The translations under genes and the position numbers were made by a program. A model generated the notes under the pieces. That model ran no database searches and was not told the origin of the DNA. It saw nothing but the letters and a program-made list of their open reading frames with translations. Positions 43,510-51,563 of a stretch of DNA of 64,000 nucleotides are shown one piece after another. Position 1 is the first letter of the stretch; each line of letters opens with the position of its first letter. The stretch is from Hyphomicrobiales bacterium (lineage in GTDB: Bacteria > Pseudomonadota > Alphaproteobacteria > Rhizobiales > Rhizobiaceae). The stretch spans positions 124,001 to 188,000 of the forward strand of contig UCGV01000028.1 in assembly GCA_900471925.1 (NCBI GenBank), given 5' to 3'.

Positions 43510-44266
43510 CACCATCCGCGATCCGCTGTATCGGGAGCTCGACCGTTGGCACGCAGCCGGGCGTGTTGCGCGGCTCTGGCTAAGGGACGACGATGCGATC
43601 GAGCCGACACCGGCATTGGATCGGTTGCTCGCGGAAACGAAAATCTACGGCATCCCCATCACCCTTGCGGTGATCCCGGCTTTCACCGATGAAGCTCTGG
43701 TAGCTCGGCTCGCAGACGAGGCGCATGTCAATGTTGCGGTTCACGGCTGGGCGCATCATAATCACGCCAATTCGGACAAAAAGAAGCAGGAACTCGGCGG
43801 TCCCCGGCTGGAGGAGACTATTCTCGGGGAGCTCTACGAGGGCTTCCTGACGCTACAGAAGCTTCATCCGACGCGTTTCCTCACCATGCTGGTGCCGCCG
43901 TGGAACCGGATCGACAAGGCGCTCATCCCCAAGCTGCCGGCACTCGGTTTCCAGTCCCTTTCCACTTACGGGCGTAGCAAAGGAGAAAACGCTCTCGCCA
44001 TCCTCAATTCCCATATCGATCTCATGGATTGGCATGGCACGCGCGGCGGCCGGCCAATGGTCGATCTGATCGGCGAGCTCGTTGTGGAATTGCAGGATAG
44101 GTTCGAAGGTCGAAACGAACCGATCGGCATACTCGGCCATCATCTGGTGCATGATGCGGCTGCGTGGGACTTCCTTGCAAAACTGTTCGGGGCCACAGCG
44201 GGTCATCCCGGCGTGGAATGGGCTTCGGCTGCGGCGCTCTTACAGGATCAGATTTCGACGAGCTGA
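43499..44266 (+). CDS. Polysaccharide deacetylase family protein
   Basis: The start at 43499 (MIDSTIRDPLYRELDRW, AGGAG upstream) gives 255 residues. The NodB-homology pattern is partly visible: LRDDDAIEPTP (metal Asp30-32 region) and VHGWAHHNHAN with His82, His86 and His87, then LVPPWNRID. It removes acetyl groups from sugars, or is an inactive relative. It overlaps the upstream glycosyltransferase and is convergent with, and overlaps by 19 bp, the MBL-fold hydrolase. Confidence 0.85.
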   Translation: MIDSTIRDPLYRELDRWHAAGRVARLWLRDDDAIEPTPALDRLLAETKIYGIPITLAVIPAFTDEALVARLADEAHVNVAVHGWAHHNHANSDKKKQELGGPRLEETILGELYEGFLTLQKLHPTRFLTMLVPPWNRIDKALIPKLPALGFQSLSTYGRSKGENALAILNSHIDLMDWHGTRGGRPMVDLIGELVVELQDRFEGRNEPIGILGHHLVHDAAAWDFLAKLFGATAGHPGVEWASAAALLQDQISTS

Positions 44267-45078
44267 TTGTCGCGTGCGGCAAAGGCGCCGGCAAAGGCGG
44301 CTTGCGCCTCGCTCTCCATGACGGCGAGCTGTTCATCGGTGCGCGAGGGCGCATGATGAAACAGCGCGAAACGCTTTGCGCCAGCCATTTTCGCAAGCTC
44401 TGTGCCATGCTGCCAGGTGGAATGGCCAAACCCTTTGAACCGCTGCATCTCGTCTTCGTTATAGGTGCAGTCGTAGACGACGAGATCGGCGTCCTTCATC
44501 ATCTCCAGTGCGACCGGGTCATAGGTGCCTGGAATATGCTCGATATCATAGATCAGCGCTACGGTGCGGCCGTTCCAGTGGATGCGATAGCCGATCGCGC
44601 CGCCCGGATGGTTCAGCATGTAGGTCTGCATCTCGACGCCCTTATGCGGCGTCAGCGTCTGGCCCGCGTGAAAATCGCGGAAATTCATGGTCGCCTGGCA
44701 GATATCGGTTTTCACCGGGAACCAGGGCGGACTGATGAACTGCTCCACCATTTCGCGCGTACTCATCTTGCCGTCCAGATGGCCGGACCAGATGTTGACG
44801 TTGATCGACGGATAGTAGATCGCCTTGAAGAAGGGCAGGCCGATAATGTGGTCGTAATGGCAGTGACTGAAGAAGAGATCGACATCCCGGACATTGTCGG
44901 CAAGTAGCGACAGCCCGGCCTCCCGCAGGCCCGAGCCTGCGTCGAAGATCATCCGGTGCTCGCCGCAGCGGATTTCAATGCAGGAGGTGTTGCCTCCATA
45001 TCGGTCGAATTCCGGGCCTGATACGGGAATGCTTCCCCGGACGCCCCAAAATTTTACCTGAATCAGATCGTTACTCAT
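44248..45078 (-). CDS. MBL-fold metallo-hydrolase
   Basis: A 276-residue metallo-beta-lactamase-fold protein. The metal motif is SHCHYDH (71-77), and KFWGVRGSIPVSG near the start with a later CTYNEDE and HHAPSRTDEQL are typical of a bacterial subgroup of unknown substrate. A phosphodiesterase acting on cyclic nucleotides is possible given the cyclases nearby, but this subgroup is not the classical CpdA or class II enzyme, so this is only a guess. Single gene, convergent with the deacetylase. Confidence 0.85.
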   Translation of the reverse strand: MSNDLIQVKFWGVRGSIPVSGPEFDRYGGNTSCIEIRCGEHRMIFDAGSGLREAGLSLLADNVRDVDLFFSHCHYDHIIGLPFFKAIYYPSINVNIWSGHLDGKMSTREMVEQFISPPWFPVKTDICQATMNFRDFHAGQTLTPHKGVEMQTYMLNHPGGAIGYRIHWNGRTVALIYDIEHIPGTYDPVALEMMKDADLVVYDCTYNEDEMQRFKGFGHSTWQHGTELAKMAGAKRFALFHHAPSRTDEQLAVMESEAQAAFAGAFAARDNQLVEI

Positions 45079-45393
45079 TTTCCTTCAAACCGGTTTTTCC
45101 CGCTTCGTCATCGTAGTCACCATCGATCGCGGTGCGAAGCTGCAGAATTCCACGGGTTTGCCTGTATCTCCTCGCAATCTTCCAAGGGCTAGCCGAAGAA
45201 GAAGTAGATTTTCCTAAGCAATCGGCTTTTGGCTCAGAATGCAAGCCGGTATGGTTTGTTTTCTGTAAACCTACCGGAATAAGCGAGGTCGCGACATTTC
45301 CGCGGATCGTGCATCTTAAATGGTTGCGCACGACCGAAAATGCAAATCGCCCGTTTTGGGCGGGACGGCCAGCATGTCCGTTTGCCGGAGATA

Positions 45394-45433
45394 TTGTCAC
45401 AAAACTGAAATAAATCTGTCGCAAAGCTGTCAT
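45394..45433 (+). promoter_or_regulatory. Two tandem PHO boxes (PhoB sites)
   Basis: Four half-sites follow at exact 11-bp spacing: TGTCAC (45395), TGAAAT (45406), TGTCGC (45417) and TGTCAT (45428). They form the boxes TTGTCACAAAACTGAAAT and CTGTCGCAAAGCTGTCAT, the second a close match to the PHO box CTGTCAT-AAA-CTGTCA. The last box ends 53 bp before the ATPase ATG. A TAAATG hexamer begins 10 bp after the box, where PhoB-activated promoters have their -10 element. This predicts induction under phosphate starvation. Confidence 0.85.
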
Positions 45434-45444
45434 CCGGGGTGCCT

Positions 45445-45477
45445 AAATGTCGCCATACTTTCTTTAAAGCGACATTT
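45445..45477. promoter_or_regulatory. 9-bp inverted repeat ahead of the ATPase start
   Basis: AAATGTCGC and GCGACATTT are perfect inverted repeats separated by 15 bases. The right arm ends 9 bases before the ATG and there is no good Shine-Dalgarno. The left arm overlaps the candidate -10 element. It could be an operator or, if transcription begins further upstream, a hairpin over the translation start. Confidence 0.45.
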
Positions 45478-45486
45478 GGTCTGCCC

Positions 45487-46563
45487 ATGAACGCCCCCTC
45501 AATTCGATCGTCTTCTGCCGTGGCTGCGGCGGGTCTGGAATTGAGCTATGGCCCGACACGGATTCTCAAAGGTATTGATTTTTCTCTGGAAAAGGGAAAG
45601 ACGTTGGCATTGCTCGGGCCGTCGGGTTGCGGCAAGACCACGCTGCTGAGGCTGGTTGCCGGCCTGCTAGCACCGACCGGAGGTTCCGTTTCCATTGCCG
45701 GTACGATGGTTGCCGATGGGGCGAGCGGTGCCTTCGTTCCCCCGGAGCGGCGCGGGCTCGGCATGGTCTTTCAGGACTATGCGCTCTGGCCTCATCTCAC
45801 GGTTGGCGGGAATGTCTCCTTTCCGCTTGAAATGCGCGGTGTCGGCAAGGCCGATCGCCATGCACGAACGATGCGGGCACTCGAGCGCGTCGGCCTGTCC
45901 GCCTATGCCGACCGGCGGCCGAGCGATCTTTCAGGTGGCCAGCAGCAGCGTGTGGCGATCGCGCGCGCCATTGTCGCCGAGCCGCAACTTATCCTTTTCG
46001 ACGAGCCGCTTTCCAACCTTGACCGCGAACTGCGCGAAAACATGGTTGGCGAGCTTGCCGAACTCATCTCCACGCTCGGCCTGACGGCGATCTACGTGAC
46101 GCACGACCACAGCGAGGCGCTGACGCTTGCCGACGAAGTCGCGGTCATGCGCTCGGGCCTGATCGAACAGCTTGCGTCGCCTGACGACCTGATCGAACGG
46201 CCGGCAACTCCGGAGGTCGCCGACTTTCTAAGGCTTGGCTGTCTTGCCGATATCGAGCGGCGCGGACCTACCTGGCATTTCAAAGGCAGCGATATCGTCC
46301 TGTCCGAAGCCGAGGGTGTTGCAGGCAACAGTGCCCGCGTCCTGATACCGGTCGCATCGATCTCGGCCAATGAAATCTCGGCTGGTCGCCTTGCGGCGAC
46401 TGTGCTGCGTTCGCAGTTTCGCGGCGATGGGCATCTGGCCAATGTTTCGCTCGCCGGCCTGCCGGGACTGGAGTTGCAGGTGCTGAGCCGTGCCAAGTTG
46501 CGCGCCGGCGAGACGATCGGTCTTTCGATCGACACAGCACAGATCCGTTGGTTTCAGCAGTAA
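45487..46563 (+). CDS. ABC importer ATPase (AfuC/FbpC-like)
   Basis: The start at 45487 (MNAPSIRSSSAVAAAGLELS) gives 358 residues. Walker A GPSGCGKT (44-51), signature LSGGQ (148-152), Walker B LILFDE (168-173), the switch His in VTHDHSEA near 205 and a C-terminal TOBE-like domain are all intact. It belongs to the CUT2-like group of ferric-iron, thiamine and phosphonate importers. First gene of a three-gene operon behind two PHO boxes; the binding protein follows 29 bp later. Confidence 0.92.
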   Translation: MNAPSIRSSSAVAAAGLELSYGPTRILKGIDFSLEKGKTLALLGPSGCGKTTLLRLVAGLLAPTGGSVSIAGTMVADGASGAFVPPERRGLGMVFQDYALWPHLTVGGNVSFPLEMRGVGKADRHARTMRALERVGLSAYADRRPSDLSGGQQQRVAIARAIVAEPQLILFDEPLSNLDRELRENMVGELAELISTLGLTAIYVTHDHSEALTLADEVAVMRSGLIEQLASPDDLIERPATPEVADFLRLGCLADIERRGPTWHFKGSDIVLSEAEGVAGNSARVLIPVASISANEISAGRLAATVLRSQFRGDGHLANVSLAGLPGLELQVLSRAKLRAGETIGLSIDTAQIRWFQQ

Positions 46564-46592
46564 ATACCCATCCACAGAGGAGAAGTTGGTAC

Positions 46593-47552
46593 ATGTTTAA
46601 GTCTTTGAAGAGCATCACTTTTGGCGTTGTCGCCGCCGCCCTGATGGCCGGCGTCGCCCATGCCGATGTCACCGTTTACACCGCTGGTCCGCAGAGCCTG
46701 ATCGACAAGCTGTCGGCCGGCTTCACCAAGCAGACCGGCGTCAAGGTCAATGTTTTCCAGGCGACGACCGGCAAGGTCATGGCCCGTATCGAAGCCGAAG
46801 CCGCCAACCCGGTTGTCGACGTCGTCATCTCGGCCTCCTGGGATACGGCAAACGATTTTGCCAAGCGCGGCTGGCTCGTCAACTATGCTAGCCCGAACGC
46901 TGCAAAGGTTCCTGACTTCTTGAAGTCCGAAGGCGCTGTTGCACAGGGTATCTCGGCTCTCGGCATCGTCTGGAACTCCAAGAGCGGCACGCCGAAGCCT
47001 TCCGAATGGGCTGACCTGACGAAGCCGGAATACAAGGATCTGGTCAACATCCCGGACCCCGCACAGTCGGGCTCCTCCTTCGAACTGACGGCTGCTCTCG
47101 CAGGCCAGGACGACTGGAAGCTCTTCAAGGACCTGCAGGCCAACGGTGCAATCATCGCCGGTGCGAATGCCGACGCCCTCAACCCTGTTCTGCAGGGTGC
47201 AAAGGCCGTAGTCTTCGGCGCCGTCGACTACATCGCTCTCGCTGCCCAGAAGAAGGGTGAGAACATCGAAGTCGTATTCCCGAAGTCCGGCACGGTCATC
47301 GCGCCGCGCCCGGCCATGATCATGAACTGGTCCAAGAACCAGGACGACGCCAAGAAGTTCATCGACTACATGCTGTCTGACGAAGGTCAGGCTCTTGTTG
47401 CCGGCGAAATGCTGATGCCGTCGCGCACCGACGTTGCCGCCAGCCGTCCGCTGATCAGCGACCTGACGCTCCTGAAGTACGACACGGCTGCTGTCTACGG
47501 CAAGCGCAAGGAAACGCTGAAGACATTCGCCGATCTCTACGGCGCCAAGTAA
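46593..47552 (+). CDS. ABC importer periplasmic binding protein (AfuA/FbpA-like)
   Basis: The start at 46593 has a strong GAGGAGAAG site and gives 319 residues with a clear signal peptide ending VAHA at 24. The mature protein begins DVTVYTAGPQSLIDKLSAGF, typical of ferric-iron and related binding proteins. The tyrosine pair that binds iron in FbpA is not seen; the segment has a lone tyrosine in GAVDYIALAAQ. Together with the PHO boxes this points to a phosphorus compound (sugar phosphate or phosphonate, as in AfuA of Actinobacillus and AepX-type proteins). Codon use is very biased, so it may be highly expressed. Confidence 0.9.
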   Translation: MFKSLKSITFGVVAAALMAGVAHADVTVYTAGPQSLIDKLSAGFTKQTGVKVNVFQATTGKVMARIEAEAANPVVDVVISASWDTANDFAKRGWLVNYASPNAAKVPDFLKSEGAVAQGISALGIVWNSKSGTPKPSEWADLTKPEYKDLVNIPDPAQSGSSFELTAALAGQDDWKLFKDLQANGAIIAGANADALNPVLQGAKAVVFGAVDYIALAAQKKGENIEVVFPKSGTVIAPRPAMIMNWSKNQDDAKKFIDYMLSDEGQALVAGEMLMPSRTDVAASRPLISDLTLLKYDTAAVYGKRKETLKTFADLYGAK

Positions 47553-47563
47553 GGTCAAGATTG

Positions 47564-49243
47564 ATGAAAGGAAACGGCATCGGCGGTACGGCTCCGGCCG
47601 CCTGGCTGGCAACAGCGGGTCTTGTTCTCGTCGTCGCCGTTCCCTTCATCGCGGTGGTGCTGCAAGGCATCTTCCCCGAACTCGGGCAGGGCTCGTTTGC
47701 GAGCCCTTTTTCCTCTCTCTATGCGACGCTTGCCGATAGCTCGCTGATCCGCATGGGCGGCAACACTATCCTGCTCGGCTGCTGCGTGGTGCTCGCCTCG
47801 GCGCTGGTTGCCGTGCCGCTCGGCGTTTTTCGCGCCCTCTACAGAATTCCCTTCGCTCCTCTCTGGGACCTGCTTCTGCTCGTGCCCTTCATGATCCCGC
47901 CCTATATCGCCACACTCGGCTGGATCATGACATTGCAGCCGCGCGGTTATCTGCAGCAGCTTGCGGGCTTTAACCTCGCGCCCTTCCTGTTTTCGATCTT
48001 CGGCATGACACTCGTCATGGCATTCAACACTTTCCCGGTCGTCTATTTCGCGGTGTCACGCACGGTCGAGGCCGTCGGCGCGCGTTATGCCGATGTCGGG
48101 CGCGTCTTCGGCGCTTCGCCGGCGCGGGCCTTCTGGCGCATTACGCTGCCGCTTTCGGCGCCGGGCCTGACCGCAAGCCTCATGCTGGTCTTTGCCGCTG
48201 CGATCGAGGAATACGGTACGCCGGCTGCACTTGGCCGCCGTGCAGGCTTCCAGGTACTGGTGACCGGCATCGATCTTCGCGTCACCGATTGGCCGATCGA
48301 TCTGCCTGGCGCGGCTATCCTGTCGCTGGTGCTGGTCGCCATGTCGCTTGTCACCTTCCTGCTGCAGCGCTGGATTCTCGCGCGCCGCTCCTATCAGACG
48401 GTCGGTGGCAAGCCGACGGCTAGGGATAAGCGGCCGCTCGGTGCTCTGAAAGTGCCCGTGATGATCGCTTTCACCGTTGTCGCGTTTCTCGCGACTGGCG
48501 TACCGCTGCTGGCAATTCTCGCGACAGCATTGGCCCGGACCATTTCCGGCGGCCTTTCCTTCGACAATGTCAGCCTCGATAATTTCATGGCGGTGTTCGG
48601 CAACAGTGCCGGCGCCGTCACGGCGCTGGTCAACAGCTTCTCCCTCGGCATCGGTACGGCGCTGATAACGGGGCTGATCGGGGTCACCGCCGCCTATACG
48701 GTGGTGAAGACGAAGATTTCCGGCCGCACGGCAATCGATGTCATGACCATCCTGCCGAATGCCCTGCCGGGTATCGTCGTCGCTGTCGGCCTCATTCTAG
48801 CCTGGAACATGCCGGGCCTGCCGTTCACGCCCTACAACACCGCTTTCATCCTGTTGCTTGCGTACTGCTGCATTCTGCTGCCGCAGCCGGTGCGCTACAC
48901 CACGGCAGCCTTTCAGCAGATCGGCGACAATCTGGAGGCCGCAGCCCGCGTCTGCGGCGCCAGCGGCGTCACTGCCTTCCGCCTCATTCTGCTGCCGCTC
49001 GTCTTTCCGAGCCTTGCTTCGTCCATGTTGTTGGTTTTTGCGCTCGCCTCGCGTGAGCTCGTCGCCTCTGTCGTCGTCGCGCCCGTCGGCATGCAGACGA
49101 TCGCGACCTTCATCTGGCGGCAATTCGAGCAGGGCTCGATCGGCCTAGGCATGGCCATGGCTTTCATTGCCATCTGCATCACGACGCTGCTGCCGCTGAT
49201 CCTTATGGCGCTGATGCGGCGAGGAAATATGGTCGCGGATTGA
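47564..49243 (+). CDS. ABC importer permease, two fused domains (AfuB/FbpB-like)
   Basis: The start at 47564 gives 559 residues with about 12 membrane helices in two homologous halves. Each has the coupling motif: GARYADVGRVFGASPARAFWRITLPL and GDNLEAAARVCGASGVTAFRLILLPL (each quoted in part). This is the FbpB-type double permease. It lies 11 bp after the binding-protein stop and completes the importer. Confidence 0.92.
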   Translation: MKGNGIGGTAPAAWLATAGLVLVVAVPFIAVVLQGIFPELGQGSFASPFSSLYATLADSSLIRMGGNTILLGCCVVLASALVAVPLGVFRALYRIPFAPLWDLLLLVPFMIPPYIATLGWIMTLQPRGYLQQLAGFNLAPFLFSIFGMTLVMAFNTFPVVYFAVSRTVEAVGARYADVGRVFGASPARAFWRITLPLSAPGLTASLMLVFAAAIEEYGTPAALGRRAGFQVLVTGIDLRVTDWPIDLPGAAILSLVLVAMSLVTFLLQRWILARRSYQTVGGKPTARDKRPLGALKVPVMIAFTVVAFLATGVPLLAILATALARTISGGLSFDNVSLDNFMAVFGNSAGAVTALVNSFSLGIGTALITGLIGVTAAYTVVKTKISGRTAIDVMTILPNALPGIVVAVGLILAWNMPGLPFTPYNTAFILLLAYCCILLPQPVRYTTAAFQQIGDNLEAAARVCGASGVTAFRLILLPLVFPSLASSMLLVFALASRELVASVVVAPVGMQTIATFIWRQFEQGSIGLGMAMAFIAICITTLLPLILMALMRRGNMVAD

Positions 49244-49328
49244 CCGCACTCGAAAATGGTTCCACAGCGCTTGTCTCGCGCGAAGATTGCTGAGATAATT
49301 TCGATGGTGAACCTTGGAGTGCAAGATA

Positions 49329-49526
49329 ATGACACTCGTGGAGATTCTCATCGGACTTGCAGCGGGCGTCACGCTGATCGCTTCAGCCGTTTCGGTGTCA
49401 TTGTTCGGAAATACTGTCTGGCAAAAGCTTTTTCCCGAAGCAGGGTATCCCGCTCACGAGACTCACATCGGCAATAGCTATGAGGGCGGATACCATTGCG
49501 ATGGTGGTGCTCATGGCGACAACTGA
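49329..49526 (+). CDS. Small membrane protein, unknown function
   Basis: A 65-residue open frame starting at an ATG with GGAG nine bases upstream. One hydrophobic helix (VEILIGLAAGVTLIASAVSVSLFG, quoted in part: residues 4-27) is followed by a His- and Gly-rich tail (HETHIGNS, GGYHCDGGAHGDN). Composition is protein-like, but no family is recognised. It lies 85 bp after the importer permease, possibly on the same transcript, and ends 2 bp from the convergent SDR gene. Confidence 0.5.
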   Translation: MTLVEILIGLAAGVTLIASAVSVSLFGNTVWQKLFPEAGYPAHETHIGNSYEGGYHCDGGAHGDN

Positions 49527-49528
49527 CC

Positions 49529-50296
49529 TCAAAGCGAAGCGGTAATCCCGCCATCGACCATCAGCATATGGCCATTCACGAAGGACGATGCGTCCGATGC
49601 GAGGAAGACGGCTGCCCCCACCAACTCTTCAACGTTGCCCCAGCGACCGGCCGGCGTGCGCGTCTCTAGCCAGGCGGAAAATTTTGGATCGTCGACAAGC
49701 GCCTGGTTGAGCGGTGTCTTGAAATATCCAGGCGCAATGGCGTTGACCTGCAGTCCATGCTTGGCCCAATCGGTCGCCATGCCGCGGGTGAGGTTGCGAA
49801 CGGCGCCCTTGGTTGCAGTATAGGGCGCGATATTCGGTCGGGCGAGTTTGGCCTGGACGGAGGCAATATTGATGATCTTGCCTTGGCCTCTGGCGATCAT
49901 CGCCTGGGCCACCGGCTGACTGACATAGAAGACGCTGGAGACATTGGTTCGGAAAAGCTCGTCCCACTTTTCGACGGGGAACTCTTCCAGTGGCGTGCGG
50001 AACTGCATGCCGGCATTGTTGATGAGAATATCGATCTGGCCGATTTCCGCTTCGATATAGGCGATCGCCGAACGGGAGGCTTCGGAGTCGGTGACATCGA
50101 AGGCGGCGCTGACGGCGTGGCCCTTGTGCTCGCGGATTGCCTGGGCAGCGGCTTCGGCTTTCTGGGCGTTGCGGCCATTGATGATGACGGAGGCGCCATG
50201 TTCGGCAAGGCCGAGCGCCAATGCATAGCCGATGCCTTGGCTGGAACCTGTCACCAGCGCACGGCGGCCGGAAAGATCGAAGAGCGGAAAGGTCAC
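49529..50296 (-). CDS. SDR oxidoreductase, gluconate 5-dehydrogenase-like
   Basis: The GTG start at 50296 with AGGAG eight bases upstream gives 255 residues. NAD(P) motif TGSSQGIG, NNAG, catalytic Ser/Tyr/Lys in IASVQ and YTATKGA, and the terminal MLMVDGG are all present. FPLFDLSGRRALVTGSSQGI is typical of gluconate 5-dehydrogenases (Gno/IdnO), which interconvert gluconate and 5-ketogluconate. It is on the same strand as the pca genes but comes after pcaB; no functional link is known. Confidence 0.85.
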   Translation of the reverse strand: MTFPLFDLSGRRALVTGSSQGIGYALALGLAEHGASVIINGRNAQKAEAAAQAIREHKGHAVSAAFDVTDSEASRSAIAYIEAEIGQIDILINNAGMQFRTPLEEFPVEKWDELFRTNVSSVFYVSQPVAQAMIARGQGKIINIASVQAKLARPNIAPYTATKGAVRNLTRGMATDWAKHGLQVNAIAPGYFKTPLNQALVDDPKFSAWLETRTPAGRWGNVEELVGAAVFLASDASSFVNGHMLMVDGGITASL

Positions 50297-50358
50297 GGGA
50301 TCACTCCTGAAATCAACGCCTCTCAATAGCCGGTTTTACCGCACCGGCGCAAAGGCGA

Positions 50359-51405
50359 TCAGCTTGTCCCTAGACGCTTGATATTGCCAATCAGTTCCGC
50401 GGCCAGCCGCAGTGATGCCGCGGTTGCCATGGCCATCTGCGGGAGGACAAGCCATTCGAGCGTCCATGCGGCACCCGAGCGTTCCTGCTCATGGACGAGC
50501 GAATGATGGATGGCCGAAATCTGTGTGGCGTTGAAGCGGGCAAGGGCAACCAGCGTTTCGGCAGCAACCGGATTCTGCTTGTGCGCCATGGCTGAGGAGG
50601 CGCCGCCGCCCGCAAGCTCGATTTCGCCGCCGGCTTCGGCAAGCAGCGCGATGTCCTGCCCGAATTTGCCGAGGCTGCCTGAGATCAGCGAATAGAGATT
50701 GGCGAGATCGGCAATGCGAGTGCGCCGGCTCTGCCATTGCGGTTCGTCGGTCAGTCCCAGTTCCTGCGCCAGCGAACTGCGCACGGCGCCGGCTTCCGCA
50801 CCGAGCTTTTCGAGCGTGCCGGCGGCGCCGCCGAACTGGATCGGAAAGACCTGCTCCGTCAGCCGGTCGCGATAGGTCTCCAGCGGAATCCGCCAGGCGG
50901 CGATACGGTCGGCGGCGGTAATCGGGATGGCCGCTTGCATGCGGGTATGCCCCATCAGGATGTTGGCACCGAATTGTCGCTCGAGCCCGGCTAGGCCGGT
51001 GACGATCGCATGCAGGCGTCCGCCGAACAGGAAGGTCACGGATTTCAGCCGCAGCATAAGGCCGGTATCGATGGCATCCTGGCTGGTCGCGCCGAAATGA
51101 ACGTGCTCGGCGGGTTCGCCGCCGACTGCTCTTCTGAGTTGCTTGACCAGATCGGGAATGACGACCCCATCCCTTGCCGTCGCAGTCTTCAGGCTCGCGA
51201 TGTCAGGGATAAAACCTGCGCATGTTTCACGAATCTTTCGGGCTGCTTCGGCGGGAATGACCCCATGTGCCGCCTCGGCGCCGGCGAGGGCCGCCTCGAA
51301 CGATAGGATTGCCCTGATGTCGGCTTCGGCCGAGAAGTAGGCGCCAATTTCAGCATCGCCGAGCAGGCCGGAGAGGAAAGGATGGTCGAAGGGGGATGTG
51401 GCCAT
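50359..51405 (-). CDS. pcaB: 3-carboxy-cis,cis-muconate cycloisomerase
   Basis: The start at 51405 (MATSPFDHPFLSGLLGD) gives 348 residues, the short form common in rhizobia (others reach 450). It belongs to the fumarase/aspartase superfamily; the signature is seen as GGASSAMAHKQNPVAAE. It converts 3-carboxymuconate to 4-carboxymuconolactone in the protocatechuate branch of the beta-ketoadipate pathway. It lies 158 bp downstream of pcaG, a larger gap than between the other pca genes, and that gap contains a palindrome. Confidence 0.93.
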   Translation of the reverse strand: MATSPFDHPFLSGLLGDAEIGAYFSAEADIRAILSFEAALAGAEAAHGVIPAEAARKIRETCAGFIPDIASLKTATARDGVVIPDLVKQLRRAVGGEPAEHVHFGATSQDAIDTGLMLRLKSVTFLFGGRLHAIVTGLAGLERQFGANILMGHTRMQAAIPITAADRIAAWRIPLETYRDRLTEQVFPIQFGGAAGTLEKLGAEAGAVRSSLAQELGLTDEPQWQSRRTRIADLANLYSLISGSLGKFGQDIALLAEAGGEIELAGGGASSAMAHKQNPVAAETLVALARFNATQISAIHHSLVHEQERSGAAWTLEWLVLPQMAMATAASLRLAAELIGNIKRLGTS

Positions 51406-51450
51406 GTAGCATCTCGTTTTGTGGCGGCCCTTCATTCGCCTGCCGGCACC

Positions 51451-51468
51451 CTCTCCCTAACGGGAGAG
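51451..51468. repeat. RIME-like palindrome between pcaG and pcaB
   Basis: CTCTCCC-TAAC-GGGAGAG is a perfect 7-bp stem with a 4-base loop, in the context CACCCTCTCCC/GGGAGAGAGG. This type of CCCTCTCC palindrome is common in rhizobial intergenic mosaic elements. It lies between pcaG (stop 51564) and pcaB (start 51405) within the operon and could act as an RNA processing or partial termination site. Confidence 0.55.
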
Positions 51469-51563
51469 AGGATTGATGGCTTAGCCGTATCGTGTTTCCT
51501 GTCCGCCAGGAGCTCGCAGGATGCGGGGACGCTACTCGCGCAGCGCCCCACTCACAAGCCCGT

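Larger units (their letters stand above)
45079..45486. other. Intergenic region with PHO boxes at its right end
   Basis: These 408 bp separate the MBL gene from the importer operon. No gene is supported in the left 300 bp. The right end holds two tandem PHO boxes and a 9-bp dyad, listed separately. Confidence 0.5.

Noticed and set aside
45071..45433. A 120-codon minus-strand frame upstream of the MBL gene
   Set aside because: It covers the PHO boxes and has no protein-like pattern.
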